Source: Pseudomonadota bacterium
GTDB lineage: Bacteria; Desulfobacterota; Desulfobacteria; Desulfobacterales; Desulfosarcinaceae
Length of the DNA: 64,000 nt
NCBI GenBank assembly: GCA_023435265.1
Contig: JAEYRZ010000174.1
Location: 13,860 to 77,859, forward strand
Reading direction: 5' to 3'
Shown: positions 18,820 to 28,279 of the stretch, one piece after another
Layout: each line of letters begins with the position of its first letter
How positions within the stretch are numbered: position 1 is the stretch's first letter
Made by a program: the position numbers and the translations under genes
Notes under the pieces: generated by a model
Told to the model about the DNA's origin: nothing
Databases searched by the model: none
The model's input: only the letters and a program-made list of their open reading frames with translations

Positions 18820-19599
18820 TCAGCTTGCGGACGTCGAAGACGGCGGCCGGAGCGACCGTTGACGGAAAATTTCGTACAATATAATACCGGCTGCAACGGA
18901 TGCATTGAGCGATCCGATCGGGCCGCTTTGGGGAATCGCAATCGTGAAGTCGCAATGCTGCCGGACCAGCGGCCGCAAGCCCTTTTCCTCCGCTCCCACA
19001 ATCAGCGCAAGCGGCCCGCTCAGATCGGAATTGAACAGGGTTGTATCTCCCTCGCGGTCGGCGCCGGCAATCCATAATCCGCTTTTTTTGAGCATCTTGA
19101 ACGTACTTACCAGGTTGGTGACGCGCGCCAGGCGGATATGCTCCAGGGCCCCGGCCGAGGCTTTGCTGGCCGCCGCCGAAGGCGGGGCCGCGCGATCTTT
19201 GGGCGTGATGACGCCATCGGCACCCGCGCACTGGGCTGTCCGGACGATGGCCCCGAAGTTCTGCGGATCGACAATCTGGTCCAACACCACCAGCAGCGGC
19301 GCCCTCCCCTGCCCCGAGGTTTCCAGAAGCGCTTCCGGAGAACTCAGCGGCAAGGGGCCCACCTGCGCGCAGATTCCCTGATGATGCGTGCTGCGGGCCA
19401 TGGCGGCCAGCGCTCCCGGATCGGTCCACTGAACGGATGCACCGGCGTTTTCGGCCAGGCTCACGAGGTCACTCCGCCGCCGGGCGCCCTTTTCGCGGGA
19501 AAGGTAAAGCGCATGGATGCGGCGCCGGCCGGCTCTCAATGCTTCGAGCACCGGATGATACCCGAACAGTATTTCGGCGCTTGGGATGGCGCGATTCAT
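18820..19599 (-). CDS. rlmB: 23S rRNA 2'-O-ribose G2251 methyltransferase family (RlmB/TrmH, SpoU)
   Basis: The 259-residue protein has an N-terminal RNA-binding domain (ILFGYHPVLEALRAG) and a SPOUT catalytic domain with motif 1 NFGAIVRTAQCAGADGVI, motif 2 IVGAEEKGLR and motif 3 IPQSGPIGSLNASVA, which form the knotted SAM site. It methylates a ribose of 23S rRNA or tRNA; RlmB is the best fit. It starts 16 bp after gmk and ends the six-gene minus operon starting at 22213. Confidence 0.9.
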   Translation of the reverse strand: MNRAIPSAEILFGYHPVLEALRAGRRRIHALYLSREKGARRRSDLVSLAENAGASVQWTDPGALAAMARSTHHQGICAQVGPLPLSSPEALLETSGQGRAPLLVVLDQIVDPQNFGAIVRTAQCAGADGVITPKDRAAPPSAAASKASAGALEHIRLARVTNLVSTFKMLKKSGLWIAGADREGDTTLFNSDLSGPLALIVGAEEKGLRPLVRQHCDFTIAIPQSGPIGSLNASVAAGIILYEIFRQRSLRPPSSTSAS

Positions 19600-19615
19600 C
19601 GGGGGCGCGCTTTCG

Positions 19616-20200
19616 CTATCCTTCCAGATGCCGCCTGAAGACGGCCAGAATGTCCCGCCGGGCCTGCTCCAGATCGTCATTGACGATGACATGCCGGTAA
19701 AACCCGCACTGATCGATTTCAGACTGGGCATTTTTCAGGCGCAGGTCGATGGTCGCTTCGTCATCGGTCCCGCGCGCGAGCAGGCGCCGCTTGAGTTCGC
19801 CCAGCGAGGGCGGCATGATGAAGATCGTCTCGGCGGCCGGAAAATGCGACAGCATCTGGCGGGCGCCCTGCACATCGATATCCATCAGGATGGAACGGCC
19901 GGCCGAAAGCGCCTCCTGGATCAGGTGCGCGCTCGTGCCGTAGTAATGACCGTGCACCCTGGCCCACTCGGCCCAACGGCCCTCGGCGATCCCTTGTTCG
20001 AACGCCGGTTTGGAAATGAAAAAATAATCCCGCCCGTCCCGTTCCCCCGGGCGCGGCGACCGCGTGGTGTAGGAAATAGAGTAGACCAGTTCCGGGTAGC
20101 GATTTCGGATCTCGCCGCAAAGCGTGGTCTTGCCCGCCCCCGAAGGGGCTGAAATGATGAAAAGGTGCCCCGGTCCTACATTTTGGGTCGAAGCGGTCAT
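19616..20200 (-). CDS. gmk: Guanylate kinase
   Basis: The 194-residue protein carries the P-loop [29 protein letters not shown] for GMP binding and [12 protein letters not shown]. It phosphorylates GMP to GDP. It overlaps the stop of the preceding remA-like gene by 4 bp (ATGA), a conserved pairing in many bacteria. The end (FRRHLEG) is standard length. Confidence 0.96.
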   Translation of the reverse strand: MTASTQNVGPGHLFIISAPSGAGKTTLCGEIRNRYPELVYSISYTTRSPRPGERDGRDYFFISKPAFEQGIAEGRWAEWARVHGHYYGTSAHLIQEALSAGRSILMDIDVQGARQMLSHFPAAETIFIMPPSLGELKRRLLARGTDDEATIDLRLKNAQSEIDQCGFYRHVIVNDDLEQARRDILAVFRRHLEG

Positions 20201-20460
20201 TCTTCCTTGTTCGATTCTCTGAGCATCTCGAAGCGCTGCGAAATGGTTTCCGCCTGAATGGCCGACAATACGATATGGTTGCTGTCCAGAATGATGATCG
20301 AGCGGGTCCGCCGGCCATGCGTGGCGTCCACAAGATGCTTCTCGTCGCGGGCCTCGTCCTTGAGCCGCTTCATCGGCGCCGAATTCGGCGAAACGATCGC
20401 CACCACCCGATCGGCTACAACCGTGTTGCCAAAGCCGATGTTGAGCAGATTTTTTTCCAC
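20197..20460 (-). CDS. remA: RemA/DUF370 family regulatory protein
   Basis: The 87-residue protein shows [26 protein letters not shown], then [24 protein letters not shown], the DUF370 signature. In Bacillus RemA is a DNA-binding activator of matrix and osmoprotection genes; in proteobacteria the role is open. The start is GTG at 20460 with GAGGAG nine bases upstream; the frame continues upstream without family character. It overlaps gmk by 4 bp. Confidence 0.9.
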   Translation of the reverse strand: MEKNLLNIGFGNTVVADRVVAIVSPNSAPMKRLKDEARDEKHLVDATHGRRTRSIIILDSNHIVLSAIQAETISQRFEMLRESNKEE

Positions 20461-20569
20461 GCTGCTTTCTCCTCGCCCGTGAATTGCCGTCCTGGATTGC
20501 CGCCTTGTGGCGCTGGGTCCTGCCGGGGGACTGCCCCGGCCGGTCGTTCTCCCGGGGCTGTCTTGAAGG

Positions 20570-21451
20570 TCATTCGATATTTTGAACCTGCTCGCGGAGC
20601 TTTTCGATTTCGGCCTTGATGTCCACGATCGTGTGGGCGATATCGGCCTGAGCGATTTTGGCTCCCATCGTATTAAACTCACGGTTGAGTTCCTGCAACA
20701 AAAAATTCAGCTTGCGTCCGGCCGGCTCCTCTGCCTGGATGATCGCCCGAAACTGCTTCAGGTGGCTGCCGGCGCGCACGATTTCCTCGCTGATATCCGC
20801 CCGATCGGCCAATATGGCAGCTTCCTGGGCCAGACGCGCCGGATCGACTTCCGCAATGCCGCGCATGAGCGCCTCCACCCGCTCGCGCAGGCGCGCAGCG
20901 TTTTGCGCGGGAAGCAGTGCGGCGCCTGCGGCGATCCTGCTCAAACCCTGATCGATCTGGTTCAAGCGCATTTCGACATCCTTGAGGATGTACTCCCCTT
21001 CGCCCTGCCGCATGCGGTTCAGGGCCGCAAGCGCGGCGTGCAGGCAGTCGGCTGCCTGCGGCCAGTGGATTTCGGCCGCATCGGGGTTTTCAGCGCTCTG
21101 GATCACTCCGGGTACGGCGGCGATTTGATCCCAGGTGATCGGGGACTGCAATTTGAGTGATTTCTTGAGGCTGCGCACAGCATCGAGATAGGCCTTGGCC
21201 TTGACCAGGTCGACCGTAAATCCGCCGGACGTTTCGGAAAGATTTTTGACCTGGAAGCGCACTTCGATCCTGCCGCGCAACACCTGTTCGCCGATGATCC
21301 GCTTGATGCGCTCCTCCCAGGCAAGATAAGCGGCCGGCAGGCGCAAGGCGATATCGAGGTGACGGCTGTTGTAGCCGCGTATCTCGATTGCGACGGAGAC
21401 TTCGTTTTGAGTGACTTCCTCGGCAGCGTAAGCGGTCATGCTTCTGAACAT
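20570..21451 (-). CDS. yicC: YicC family endoribonuclease
   Basis: The 293-residue protein starts MFRSMTAYA and has the YicC N-domain ([17 protein letters not shown]) and the DUF1732 C-terminus ([26 protein letters not shown]). YicC proteins are RNases implicated in small-RNA decay. It is in the operon upstream of remA-gmk, its usual place, with 109 bp before remA. Confidence 0.93.
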   Translation of the reverse strand: MFRSMTAYAAEEVTQNEVSVAIEIRGYNSRHLDIALRLPAAYLAWEERIKRIIGEQVLRGRIEVRFQVKNLSETSGGFTVDLVKAKAYLDAVRSLKKSLKLQSPITWDQIAAVPGVIQSAENPDAAEIHWPQAADCLHAALAALNRMRQGEGEYILKDVEMRLNQIDQGLSRIAAGAALLPAQNAARLRERVEALMRGIAEVDPARLAQEAAILADRADISEEIVRAGSHLKQFRAIIQAEEPAGRKLNFLLQELNREFNTMGAKIAQADIAHTIVDIKAEIEKLREQVQNIE

Positions 21452-21460
21452 CGAAAACTC

Positions 21461-21991
21461 CTATTCGGCCGATTTCAGTTCCGCATCGAAGCGCCGGCGG
21501 ACGAGCAGCAAAAAATCACGCATCGCCGCATCCGCGTAGTCGGGATAAGTCCAGGGCAGCGGCCGGTACCCGCCCTCTTGATAGATCAAGGTCAAATCGG
21601 CATAAATACCCCGGCCGAGATAGATTCGGTGCGTGTAGTTTTTGCCCGTTGCCAGGACGAAGCGCTCTTTCAACAGGTAGCCCGGATCGATATTGACCCG
21701 GCGTCTGCCCTCCCTGCAGAAATGCCGTTCCAGTGCATTGGTGCGGCATTTGATGTCGGCCAGGGACGTTTGCGCGACCGGCTGACGGAATACCAGAAGG
21801 CGACGGCGCAGCGGGCGGCCCATTTCCAGGTCATAATAATCGGTAAAATCGAAATCGAACCAGGAGCTGACCACATCGATCGCGCCGAAACAGCCCGCCA
21901 AGTCATGCGCCGCCTCGGCGATCAGGGCCGTCTGCGCGGAAAAGATTCCGATCACCAGTTTGGCGGGTTGAGCGGCTTCCGGTTGACTCAT
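21461..21991 (-). CDS. DUF4416 family protein
   Basis: A 176-residue soluble protein. Recognisable family segments include KLVIGIFSA near the N-terminus, FTDYYDLEMG (about residues 49-58) and NIDPGYLLKERFVLATGKNY (about 99-118), with a C-terminal SYP-like PWTYPDYAD. The family is widespread in Desulfobacterota and related phyla, usually beside yicC and gmk; no biochemical function is known to me. It ends 9 bp before yicC. Confidence 0.85.
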   Translation of the reverse strand: MSQPEAAQPAKLVIGIFSAQTALIAEAAHDLAGCFGAIDVVSSWFDFDFTDYYDLEMGRPLRRRLLVFRQPVAQTSLADIKCRTNALERHFCREGRRRVNIDPGYLLKERFVLATGKNYTHRIYLGRGIYADLTLIYQEGGYRPLPWTYPDYADAAMRDFLLLVRRRFDAELKSAE

Positions 21992-22030
21992 GCCCAGTCT
22001 TCTTTTCTGTCCGGCAGCAATCTGTGCTGT

Positions 22031-22213
22031 TCAGGAGTGCGGGGAGTCAAGCGGACGGGCCTCCTCGATCAGCATGATCGGTATTCCGTCTCGAATTTCA
22101 TAGTACAGGCGGCAGTGATCGCAAATCAGTCCATCCTGCTTCGGGCTGAGGCGGATGTTCCCTTTGCACTGCGGACACACCAGGATCTCCAATAATGCGG
22201 AATCGATGGTCAT
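22031..22213 (-). CDS. Trm112-like zinc-ribbon protein
   Basis: The 60-residue protein has LLEILVCPQCKG, then LICDHCRLYYEIRDGIPIMLIEEAR, the typical Trm112/YcaR pattern with a four-cysteine zinc ribbon. Trm112 activates several methyltransferases in eukaryotes; bacterial partners are largely undefined. The ATG at 22213 has a strong AAGGAGG. It is first in the Trm112-DUF4416-yicC-remA-gmk-rlmB operon, which ends in an RNA methyltransferase. Confidence 0.9.
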   Translation of the reverse strand: MTIDSALLEILVCPQCKGNIRLSPKQDGLICDHCRLYYEIRDGIPIMLIEEARPLDSPHS

Positions 22214-22581
22214 AACCCCTCCTTGATTGCCGAGCCGGCTGTCGGGCGCTTTTCCCACAATATGCATTCTTTTTCAACCCTCATGGCCTGAGACGGTAAG
22301 CGCAGTCACTACGATTGCACTTCAGACCGACAGGTTTGCGCGACCGATCATCCGCCCTTACCTTCAATCCGGTCCTCAATTGCCGCTTCACCATCCGCCT
22401 GCCGCTCAGCACCCGAACCTTCTCGCCTCGATAACGACCAGGCACCGCCTGCATTCAACATGCGCTTCGAGGTCATCGACCGCGCCTGCCGTTTCCGACA
22501 CCTCCTCCGGCCGAAGCGGCTGTCGGGCAATACGAACACCCGCGGGCCCCTCGCCGGGGGCGGGTGACGAAAGGTGAAAAC
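22214..22581. other. Intergenic region between divergent Trm112-like gene and UDP-glucuronate decarboxylase gene
   Basis: About 370 bp. The plus-strand open frame at 22227-22577 is Ser/Pro/Arg-rich with no family features, so I do not call it. A GC-rich hairpin (ACCCGC at 22538-22543 with GCGGGT at 22560-22565, and further pairing inside) sits directly before the downstream gene and may affect its translation. Confidence 0.4.
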
Positions 22582-23532
22582 ATGCATTTAAAAAAGCGAA
22601 TCATGATTACCGGAGGCTGCGGATTTCTGGGGTCGCACTTATGCGAACGGCTGTTGGAGCAGGGCCATGACATTCTGTGCGTGGACAATTGCTTCACCGG
22701 CACCAAACGCAACATCCGTCATATGCTGGGCCATCCCGGATTCGAATTCATCCGGCACGACATCACGTTCCCTTTGTACATCGAAGTCGATCAAATCTAC
22801 AACATGGCTTGCCCGGCATCGCCGGTTCATTACCAATACGACCCCGTCCAGACCACCAAGACCAGCGTTCACGGCGCAATCAACATGCTGGGGCTGGCCA
22901 AGCGCGTGCGCGCGAAGATCCTCCAGGCGTCCACGAGCGAGATATACGGCGACCCCGAAATCCATCCTCAGCGTGAAGATTACTGGGGCCGGGTCAACCC
23001 GATCGGACTGCGGGCCTGCTACGATGAGGGCAAACGCTGCGCCGAAACGCTGTTTTTCGATTACTACCGGCAGCACCGAGTGGGAATCAAAGTGGCGCGC
23101 ATTTTCAATACATACGGCCCGCGGATGCATCCGAACGACGGCCGGGTGGTTTCCAACTTCATTGTCCAGGCGCTCAAGGGCGACCCCATCACGATCTTCG
23201 GAGAAGGCGACCAGACCCGATCCTTTTGTTATGTGGATGATCTTGTGGACGGCCTGATCCGCTTGATGAACGCTCCGGACGACTTTACCGGACCGGTCAA
23301 CCTGGGCAACCCCACCGAATTTTCGATTCTGGAGTTGGCCCGTACGGTGATCGCCCTCACGGGTTCCAGATCCAAAATAGTTTACAACGACCTGCCCAGC
23401 GACGATCCCCGCCGGCGCAGGCCGGATATTTCGCTGGCGGAAGCGGTTCTCAACTGGTCACCGGCCGTACCGCTTAGGGAAGGACTGAGCCATACCATCG
23501 CCTACTTCAGGGAATTGATCGGCAGGACTTGA
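22582..23532 (+). CDS. UDP-glucuronate decarboxylase (UDP-xylose synthase), SDR family
   Basis: The 316-residue extended SDR protein has the NAD-binding [15 protein letters not shown] at the N-terminus, the active-site YDEGKR (about residues 155-160), the upstream TSEIYGDP and [22 protein letters not shown]. These segments match UXS enzymes closely. It converts UDP-glucuronate to UDP-xylose (or the 4-keto intermediate) for surface polysaccharide. I use the ATG at 22582, with AAGGTG upstream, rather than a GTG six codons earlier. No other glycan genes are adjacent. Confidence 0.92.
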   Translation: MHLKKRIMITGGCGFLGSHLCERLLEQGHDILCVDNCFTGTKRNIRHMLGHPGFEFIRHDITFPLYIEVDQIYNMACPASPVHYQYDPVQTTKTSVHGAINMLGLAKRVRAKILQASTSEIYGDPEIHPQREDYWGRVNPIGLRACYDEGKRCAETLFFDYYRQHRVGIKVARIFNTYGPRMHPNDGRVVSNFIVQALKGDPITIFGEGDQTRSFCYVDDLVDGLIRLMNAPDDFTGPVNLGNPTEFSILELARTVIALTGSRSKIVYNDLPSDDPRRRRPDISLAEAVLNWSPAVPLREGLSHTIAYFRELIGRT

Positions 23533-23943
23533 CCGTGCCGATCGCTCTCCTTGTCGGTCAAACCGCTGAATGCCACATGTATGCTTTCGTATCCGGGACC
23601 GTTCACGCAAGACGACACCAGGCGGGACGCCGAAACGCGATTTTTAGGATCAAACACCTGTTTGATGAATTCGCAAAAAGCCCGGATTCATCACAGGTTG
23701 TGAGTGTCAGGTTTTCCGTCTTGAGCGCAGGATCTTACAGATCGAAAATAAATACAGGCACTAACCATTGCATAACACTTAACCCTCCAAATCTTAAAAC
23801 GATCGCAACAGCGACTTTTTACGAGGCCATCGTATTTCATCCGTTTCAAAGAGAAGACCGGGTATTCATCTTGCTTATCCGTTTTATGGCCGCACGGCCT
23901 CCGGCCCCATTGACGTGAACGCCGCATGTGAGGAATCGACATT
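23533..23943. other. Intergenic region upstream of the cyclic-nucleotide-binding gene
   Basis: About 410 bp, AT-richer than its neighbours. It contains a perfect 18-bp palindrome at 23649-23666 (ATCAAACA-CC-TGTTTGAT) and a shorter one at 23691-23703 (TCACA-GGT-TGTGA); either could bind a dimeric regulator. The open frame at 23529-23918 has no recognisable content. Confidence 0.4.
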
Positions 23944-24435
23944 ATGCAGGAATCGACTTTTCTGGACAACAACTGCAGTATGGTGGAGAACTTGAAAAAA
24001 ATACCGGTCTTGGAATCATTCGAGGAACAAGAGCTCAGCAAGCTGCTGGAAATGAGTAAAATCCGCAAGTACAGGGCCGGCGAGTGCATCGTCCAGGAAG
24101 GTCAATCGGACACATGGCTCTATTTCCTCATGTACGGGCGGGTTAAAATCAGTAAAAACGGCAAGGATGTCACCACCCTGAACCACAAGGGCGAGGTGTT
24201 CGGCGAAATGGGCGCGTTGGACAGTTCCCGTCGTTCGGCTTCGGCACACGCCCTGACCGATACGGTGTGCCTGGCCACCGATATTTTCTACATCGAGAAA
24301 CTCACCGGAAATGAGCGGGTCGCCTTCGGCTATGTACTGTACCGACTGCTGGCCGAAATTCTTTCCAGGCGACTGCGTCAGACCACCGATGCGCTGATCA
24401 AGGCCAAGGGACGCATCAACCTGAAATTCTGGTAA
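23944..24435 (+). CDS. Cyclic-nucleotide-binding domain protein
   Basis: The 163-residue protein is a single cNMP-binding (Crp N-terminal-like) domain: RKYRAGECIVQEGQSDTWLYFL (about 38-59), then GEVFGEMGALDSSRRSASAHA (about 85-105), covering the phosphate-binding cassette. There is no helix-turn-helix, so it is not a complete Crp-type regulator. The C-terminal helix LLAEILSRRLRQTTDAL is likely the dimer helix. It is convergent with the CLC gene, three bases from its stop; a role in gating that transporter would be speculation. Confidence 0.88.
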   Translation: MQESTFLDNNCSMVENLKKIPVLESFEEQELSKLLEMSKIRKYRAGECIVQEGQSDTWLYFLMYGRVKISKNGKDVTTLNHKGEVFGEMGALDSSRRSASAHALTDTVCLATDIFYIEKLTGNERVAFGYVLYRLLAEILSRRLRQTTDALIKAKGRINLKFW

Positions 24436-24438
24436 GCT

Positions 24439-26271
24439 TCAGAAGACGCTTTCGGCCTCTCGGGCGGCCTTCAGCTCCGCCACTTTCTGATTGTAGAAGG
24501 CAATCACTTCCCGGCGGTTGAGCATCCCGATCAACCGCCGGGGATCCTGTTCGACCACGGGCAGGCTGTCGATGTTCTTTGCCGTGAATTTCTTGAGAAC
24601 CGAATTCAAATCCTCATCGAGATCGGCCGTAATCAACTCGGACGTCCCGATATCCTTCATCACCACCAGACGCTCGATTTCAGGCGCAAAGAGTACGGCC
24701 CGCACGTCGTTGATCGAAAAGATGCTCGCCAGATGCCCCTGTTCATCCATGACCGGGAAGTAGTGCTGGTTGGATTCGGCGAAATAGCGTTTGAATTCGG
24801 CGAAAGGCATGCTTTGAGGAACCATGCTCACCTTTTTTAACAGATGGACGATATCCTGAACCTTGAACGATTCCAGCACATCGACGAAGAATTCGCCCTG
24901 ATGCGCGGGCGAATCGATCTTGCGCAGTACCTGGCGGTGAAAAATCGTCCAGCGCTTGGACGCCATATAGGCGACCGAACAGACCAGAAGGCTGGGCAGC
25001 AGCAGGTGATAGGAATTGGTCATTTCGGAAACGAATATGATCGTGGATATCGGCGTGTTCGAAACGGCCGTGAAGAAACCGGCCATGCCCACCACGACGA
25101 ACGCACCCGGCTGCGTGATCACCGCCGGCATCCAGGCATGAAAGGCGTTGCCGACCGTCCCGCCGACCGCCCCGCCGATGACGATCGAGGGTCCGAAAAC
25201 ACCGCCGCTGCCTCCGGAACCGATCGAAAATGAGGTGGTCAGCACTTTGCCGAAGGCCAGACTCAGCAGGAATGCGACACTCACCTGGTTGTCGATCGCC
25301 AGCTGGGCGAAGCCGTACCCGAAAGAAAGGCAGTGCGGCCAATAGAACCCGACCAGGCCTGTGGCCAATCCACCGATGGCCGGTTTCAGCGCGCTGGGGA
25401 TTTTATCCAGTCTTTTAAAGAAATCGACAGTCCCATAAAACATCTTGACGTAGAAAATACCTGCCGGAACCAGAACGAGGGCCAGCACCAGGTAGGGTCC
25501 CAGTTCGAGGGGGTTCTGAAAGATAAAATCGGGCGATGCGAACAACGATCCCCAGCCGAAGACCAGGCAGAAAAGGCAGTAGGCGACAACCGAGGAGATG
25601 CCCGCGGGTATGATCACCTCGGATTCGAATTCGGTATCCCGGTACAGCACCTCGGAGGCGAAGAGCGCTCCGGCCAGGGGCGCCCTGAAGATGCTGCCCA
25701 CGCCGGCGCCGATTCCGGCAGCCATCATGATGCGGCGGTCGCGATCGGACATATTGAGGCGTGTGGCCAGGAACGACCCGAATCCGGCGCCGATCTGGGC
25801 GATGGGCCCCTCGCGGCCGCCCGAACCGCCTGTGGTCAAGGTGATCGCCGAAGCGAGGGTTTTGATGATCGGCACACGGCCGCGGATATACCCGCCCTTG
25901 TTGTGATACGCATTGATCGCGGCATCGGTGCCGTGTCCTTCGGCCTCGGGGGCGAAGGTATAGACCAGCCATCCGCTGACCAGGCCGCCCAGCGCCGGTA
26001 AAAACAGCAGGATCCAGCGGTTGAATTCGTGTTGCGTGGGGGTGATCAAGCGGTGCTCGCCGGCCGGCATGGGCGGGCGGTATCCGGCTGCGAGATCCAG
26101 AAAGTAATGGACACCCAATTCGCACAGGTAATGGAATACGATTGCTCCGAGGCCGGCGATAATCCCGATGGCAACGAAGTAAACCGCCCACTTTCCGGCG
26201 CGGGCGAAGTTAAAGGAGCGCCCGTTTCCCAAACCCGTAAGGCTGGACCTCATCGGATGTTCGGCGGTCAT
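24439..26271 (-). CDS. CLC family chloride channel/transporter with tandem CBS domains
   Basis: The 610-residue protein has a CLC membrane domain (about 25-450) with GSGGREGPIAQ (selectivity filter and gating Glu154), GKVLTTSFSIGSGGSGGVFGPS and many helices, then two CBS domains (about 470-600, with LPVVEQDPRRLIGMLNR). The internal proton glutamate of H+/Cl- exchangers (E203 in E. coli) aligns with Val208 (LFASEVLY against LFIIEEMR), so it may be a channel or use another proton path. CBS domains usually bind adenine nucleotides. The aminotransferase gene on the same strand ends immediately before its start. Confidence 0.92.
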   Translation of the reverse strand: MTAEHPMRSSLTGLGNGRSFNFARAGKWAVYFVAIGIIAGLGAIVFHYLCELGVHYFLDLAAGYRPPMPAGEHRLITPTQHEFNRWILLFLPALGGLVSGWLVYTFAPEAEGHGTDAAINAYHNKGGYIRGRVPIIKTLASAITLTTGGSGGREGPIAQIGAGFGSFLATRLNMSDRDRRIMMAAGIGAGVGSIFRAPLAGALFASEVLYRDTEFESEVIIPAGISSVVAYCLFCLVFGWGSLFASPDFIFQNPLELGPYLVLALVLVPAGIFYVKMFYGTVDFFKRLDKIPSALKPAIGGLATGLVGFYWPHCLSFGYGFAQLAIDNQVSVAFLLSLAFGKVLTTSFSIGSGGSGGVFGPSIVIGGAVGGTVGNAFHAWMPAVITQPGAFVVVGMAGFFTAVSNTPISTIIFVSEMTNSYHLLLPSLLVCSVAYMASKRWTIFHRQVLRKIDSPAHQGEFFVDVLESFKVQDIVHLLKKVSMVPQSMPFAEFKRYFAESNQHYFPVMDEQGHLASIFSINDVRAVLFAPEIERLVVMKDIGTSELITADLDEDLNSVLKKFTAKNIDSLPVVEQDPRRLIGMLNRREVIAFYNQKVAELKAAREAESVF

Positions 26272-27588
26272 TCAGACCGAGACCCTCAGGTCTTGGACGC
26301 CGCTCAAGAGCGTATCGAACAATTCCTCGATCTGATCCTCATCGATGCACGAGAAGGCGACCCGCAGGTCGGATCGTCCCAGCGCAATCAGCCCGACGCC
26401 GTATTTTTCCAATAAATGGACCCGCAGCGGTTCGGCCTCGACGGTTTTGAGCCGCAGGCACATGAAATACCCTGAATTGAAGGGATAGGCCTGCCAGGCA
26501 TCGGCATACTTGGGCAGTTCCACCACCTGCTTCACCTTCTGCGCACGCCGCTTCAATATGGCGAACTTGGCTTCCTTCTCCGCCGGGTTTTCCGGATTCT
26601 GCATCGATTGGAGGAGAATGGTCTGCCCGAGGTGAGATGCATTGGATATGGTTCCGCGCACGCATCCGGCGGTCTTTTTTTCCAGAGCAGCGTAAAAAGC
26701 GGCCGTCTCCTGCCGGCAAACCGTCCCATAGGTAATGAAACCGATGCGCAGGCCCCATACGAAATGCTCTTTGGTGGCCCCGTCGACCTTGACCGCCAGA
26801 AGATTGGGATGTCGATCGCACAGCCGCCCGAAAAGCGACTCTTTCAGGATATGGTCTTCATAGAACAGGCCGAAGTACGCGTCGTCCAGCATGACGATCA
26901 CCCGGGTTCCGCCTTGTGCCGCACGCACCAGGATTTCCTGCATGGCCTGCGCTTCCGTTTCGGTGATGGTGTAGCCGGTCGGATTCTGGGGAAAATTGAG
27001 CAGTACGATGACTTTCTTGTGGCTCCGCGCCTCACGCGCCAGCGCCGCTTCGAGACCCGCGAGGTTGTAGCCCCCCCGGTCGTCCAACAGCGCGTACGTG
27101 CTGAACCGCGCCCCATGGCGGACGTTGAAAATCATGCTGTAGTTGCCCCAGGTCTTATCCGGGAGCACGACGACATCGCCGGGATCTACACACAAATCGG
27201 CAAATACACTGATTCCGTGGGTGATTCCACAGGTGACGACCGGCAGGCTGACCTGCTTGCCGGCGAGCGAGGGGTTTTTGAGGTAAAGCTCCGACCGCCA
27301 GCGTTCGCGCAGCGCCGGCAAGCCGAATGACGGAGCGTAGGTCAATGACTGACTGGCCCGAATTCCGCTGATTCCCGCCATGATGCTGTCGAAGCGCATC
27401 GTATGACCGCCTTCCTTGGCGATGCCGACGGTTGCATTGATGCGGTGCGCTTTTTCCTTGGCTTCGGCGCCCTGGGTCAGAATGCCCTTCGGAAAAAAGA
27501 TTTCACGGCCGACATGCGACAGCATCTCCAACACCTGGGGATTGGCGCCCGAAATCACCTCATTGAGCTCGTGAGCAAGTGGGTTCAT
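26272..27588 (-). CDS. Class I/II PLP-dependent aminotransferase
   Basis: The 438-residue protein has fold-type I aminotransferase signatures: YAPSFGLPALRERW, LNFPQNPTGYTIT, MLDDAYFGLFYE, and the PLP-binding lysine probably in GATKEHFVWGLRIGF (about residues 276-290). The substrate is not evident; the sequence is not a standard AspC, TyrB or HisC. I place the start at ATG 27588, since the extension upstream is Arg/Ser-rich and not conserved-looking. It is directly followed by the CLC gene, and the two may be cotranscribed. Confidence 0.85.
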   Translation of the reverse strand: MNPLAHELNEVISGANPQVLEMLSHVGREIFFPKGILTQGAEAKEKAHRINATVGIAKEGGHTMRFDSIMAGISGIRASQSLTYAPSFGLPALRERWRSELYLKNPSLAGKQVSLPVVTCGITHGISVFADLCVDPGDVVVLPDKTWGNYSMIFNVRHGARFSTYALLDDRGGYNLAGLEAALAREARSHKKVIVLLNFPQNPTGYTITETEAQAMQEILVRAAQGGTRVIVMLDDAYFGLFYEDHILKESLFGRLCDRHPNLLAVKVDGATKEHFVWGLRIGFITYGTVCRQETAAFYAALEKKTAGCVRGTISNASHLGQTILLQSMQNPENPAEKEAKFAILKRRAQKVKQVVELPKYADAWQAYPFNSGYFMCLRLKTVEAEPLRVHLLEKYGVGLIALGRSDLRVAFSCIDEDQIEELFDTLLSGVQDLRVSV

Positions 27589-27778
27589 GGTCGTTCCTGT
27601 TGGTTGAAGGGTATCGAAAAACGTTTCGGAAGAAGCGTAAGCGGCCCGCTTCAACGAATTTCGAAGCATCCCGTGCACCGGTCGAAGCGATGAGGCCCAG
27701 ACATATAGAGAGGTTTCCGCGCTGTCAAGGGGCCTTGGCCGTCTGCACGTGCGGATTGGTTTTCGAAGCGTCTGATCC

Positions 27779-27813
27779 AAAAAAAAACCCCGCTCCGGGC
27801 AAGGAGCGGGGTT
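27779..27813 (-). terminator. Rho-independent terminator after the PxxKW gene
   Basis: On the minus strand, AACCCCGCTCC, a 6-base loop, GGAGCGGGGTT and a run of nine Ts. It lies 16 bp past the stop of the cysteine-rich gene. Confidence 0.9.
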
Positions 27814-27828
27814 CGGTATCGATCACCG

Positions 27829-28110
27829 CTACTTGCCCATTCCTCGCTTGGAAGCCTTGAGCGGGTTGACTTTCGCTTTGGAAGCTGCCACGGCGGCCAC
27901 AATATGGGTGGCCAGGTTGCATTTGCCGCTCTTCCATTTCACTGCCGGCTCGGGGCAGGCACTACAGTACCAGCCCGCCGAAATCTGGGTGGCGCGGTTG
28001 CAGCCTTTGCAGGCCTCAACGATTTCATGGCACAATCCGCCGTTATAGCCGCATCCTTTGGCCGTCATGAAGGCGCATTCGTTACCTTTGCGAATGGTTT
28101 CACAAATCAT
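27829..28110 (-). CDS. PxxKW family cysteine-rich protein
   Basis: The 93-residue protein has ten cysteines: C-x-F-x6-C-x6-C near the N-terminus, EACKGCNRA in the middle, and WYCSACPEPAVKWKSGKCN, which contains the PxxKW motif for which the family is named. A basic Lys/Ala/Val tail follows. The cysteine pattern suggests zinc or Fe-S binding; the function is unknown. It occurs in sulfate-reducing Desulfobacterota. I choose ATG 28110 because GGGGG lies nine bases upstream; the ATG at 28119 abuts it. It is flanked by terminators, so it is monocistronic. Confidence 0.82.
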   Translation of the reverse strand: MICETIRKGNECAFMTAKGCGYNGGLCHEIVEACKGCNRATQISAGWYCSACPEPAVKWKSGKCNLATHIVAAVAASKAKVNPLKASKRGMGK

Positions 28111-28148
28111 GGGTATCATCCCCCTTTCAATAAATCGATCGCTCGGCG

Positions 28149-28181
28149 CAAAAAATGGCCAGATCGATTGCTCTGGCCATT
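28149..28181 (-). terminator. Rho-independent terminator downstream of mscS
   Basis: On the minus strand, AATGGCCAGA, an 8-base loop, TCTGGCCATT and TTTTTT. It lies about 100 bp past the mscS stop and just upstream of the PxxKW gene start. Confidence 0.8.
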
Positions 28182-28279
28182 ATTCGCAACGATAACCCGG
28201 CAGCCTATAGATGAGCTCCGGATCCAAGTCAAGCACTTTTTCATCCGGGTGCAGTAAAAACCGGGGCGCTTCGGGCCGC

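Noticed and set aside
22227..22577. 116-codon plus-strand ORF before the UDP-glucuronate decarboxylase gene
   Set aside because: Ser/Arg/Pro-rich low-complexity translation without conserved character; ends across the real gene's start.
23529..23918. 129-codon plus-strand ORF
   Set aside because: Starts within the previous stop, no recognisable motifs, and the region is AT-richer than the coding sequence around it.
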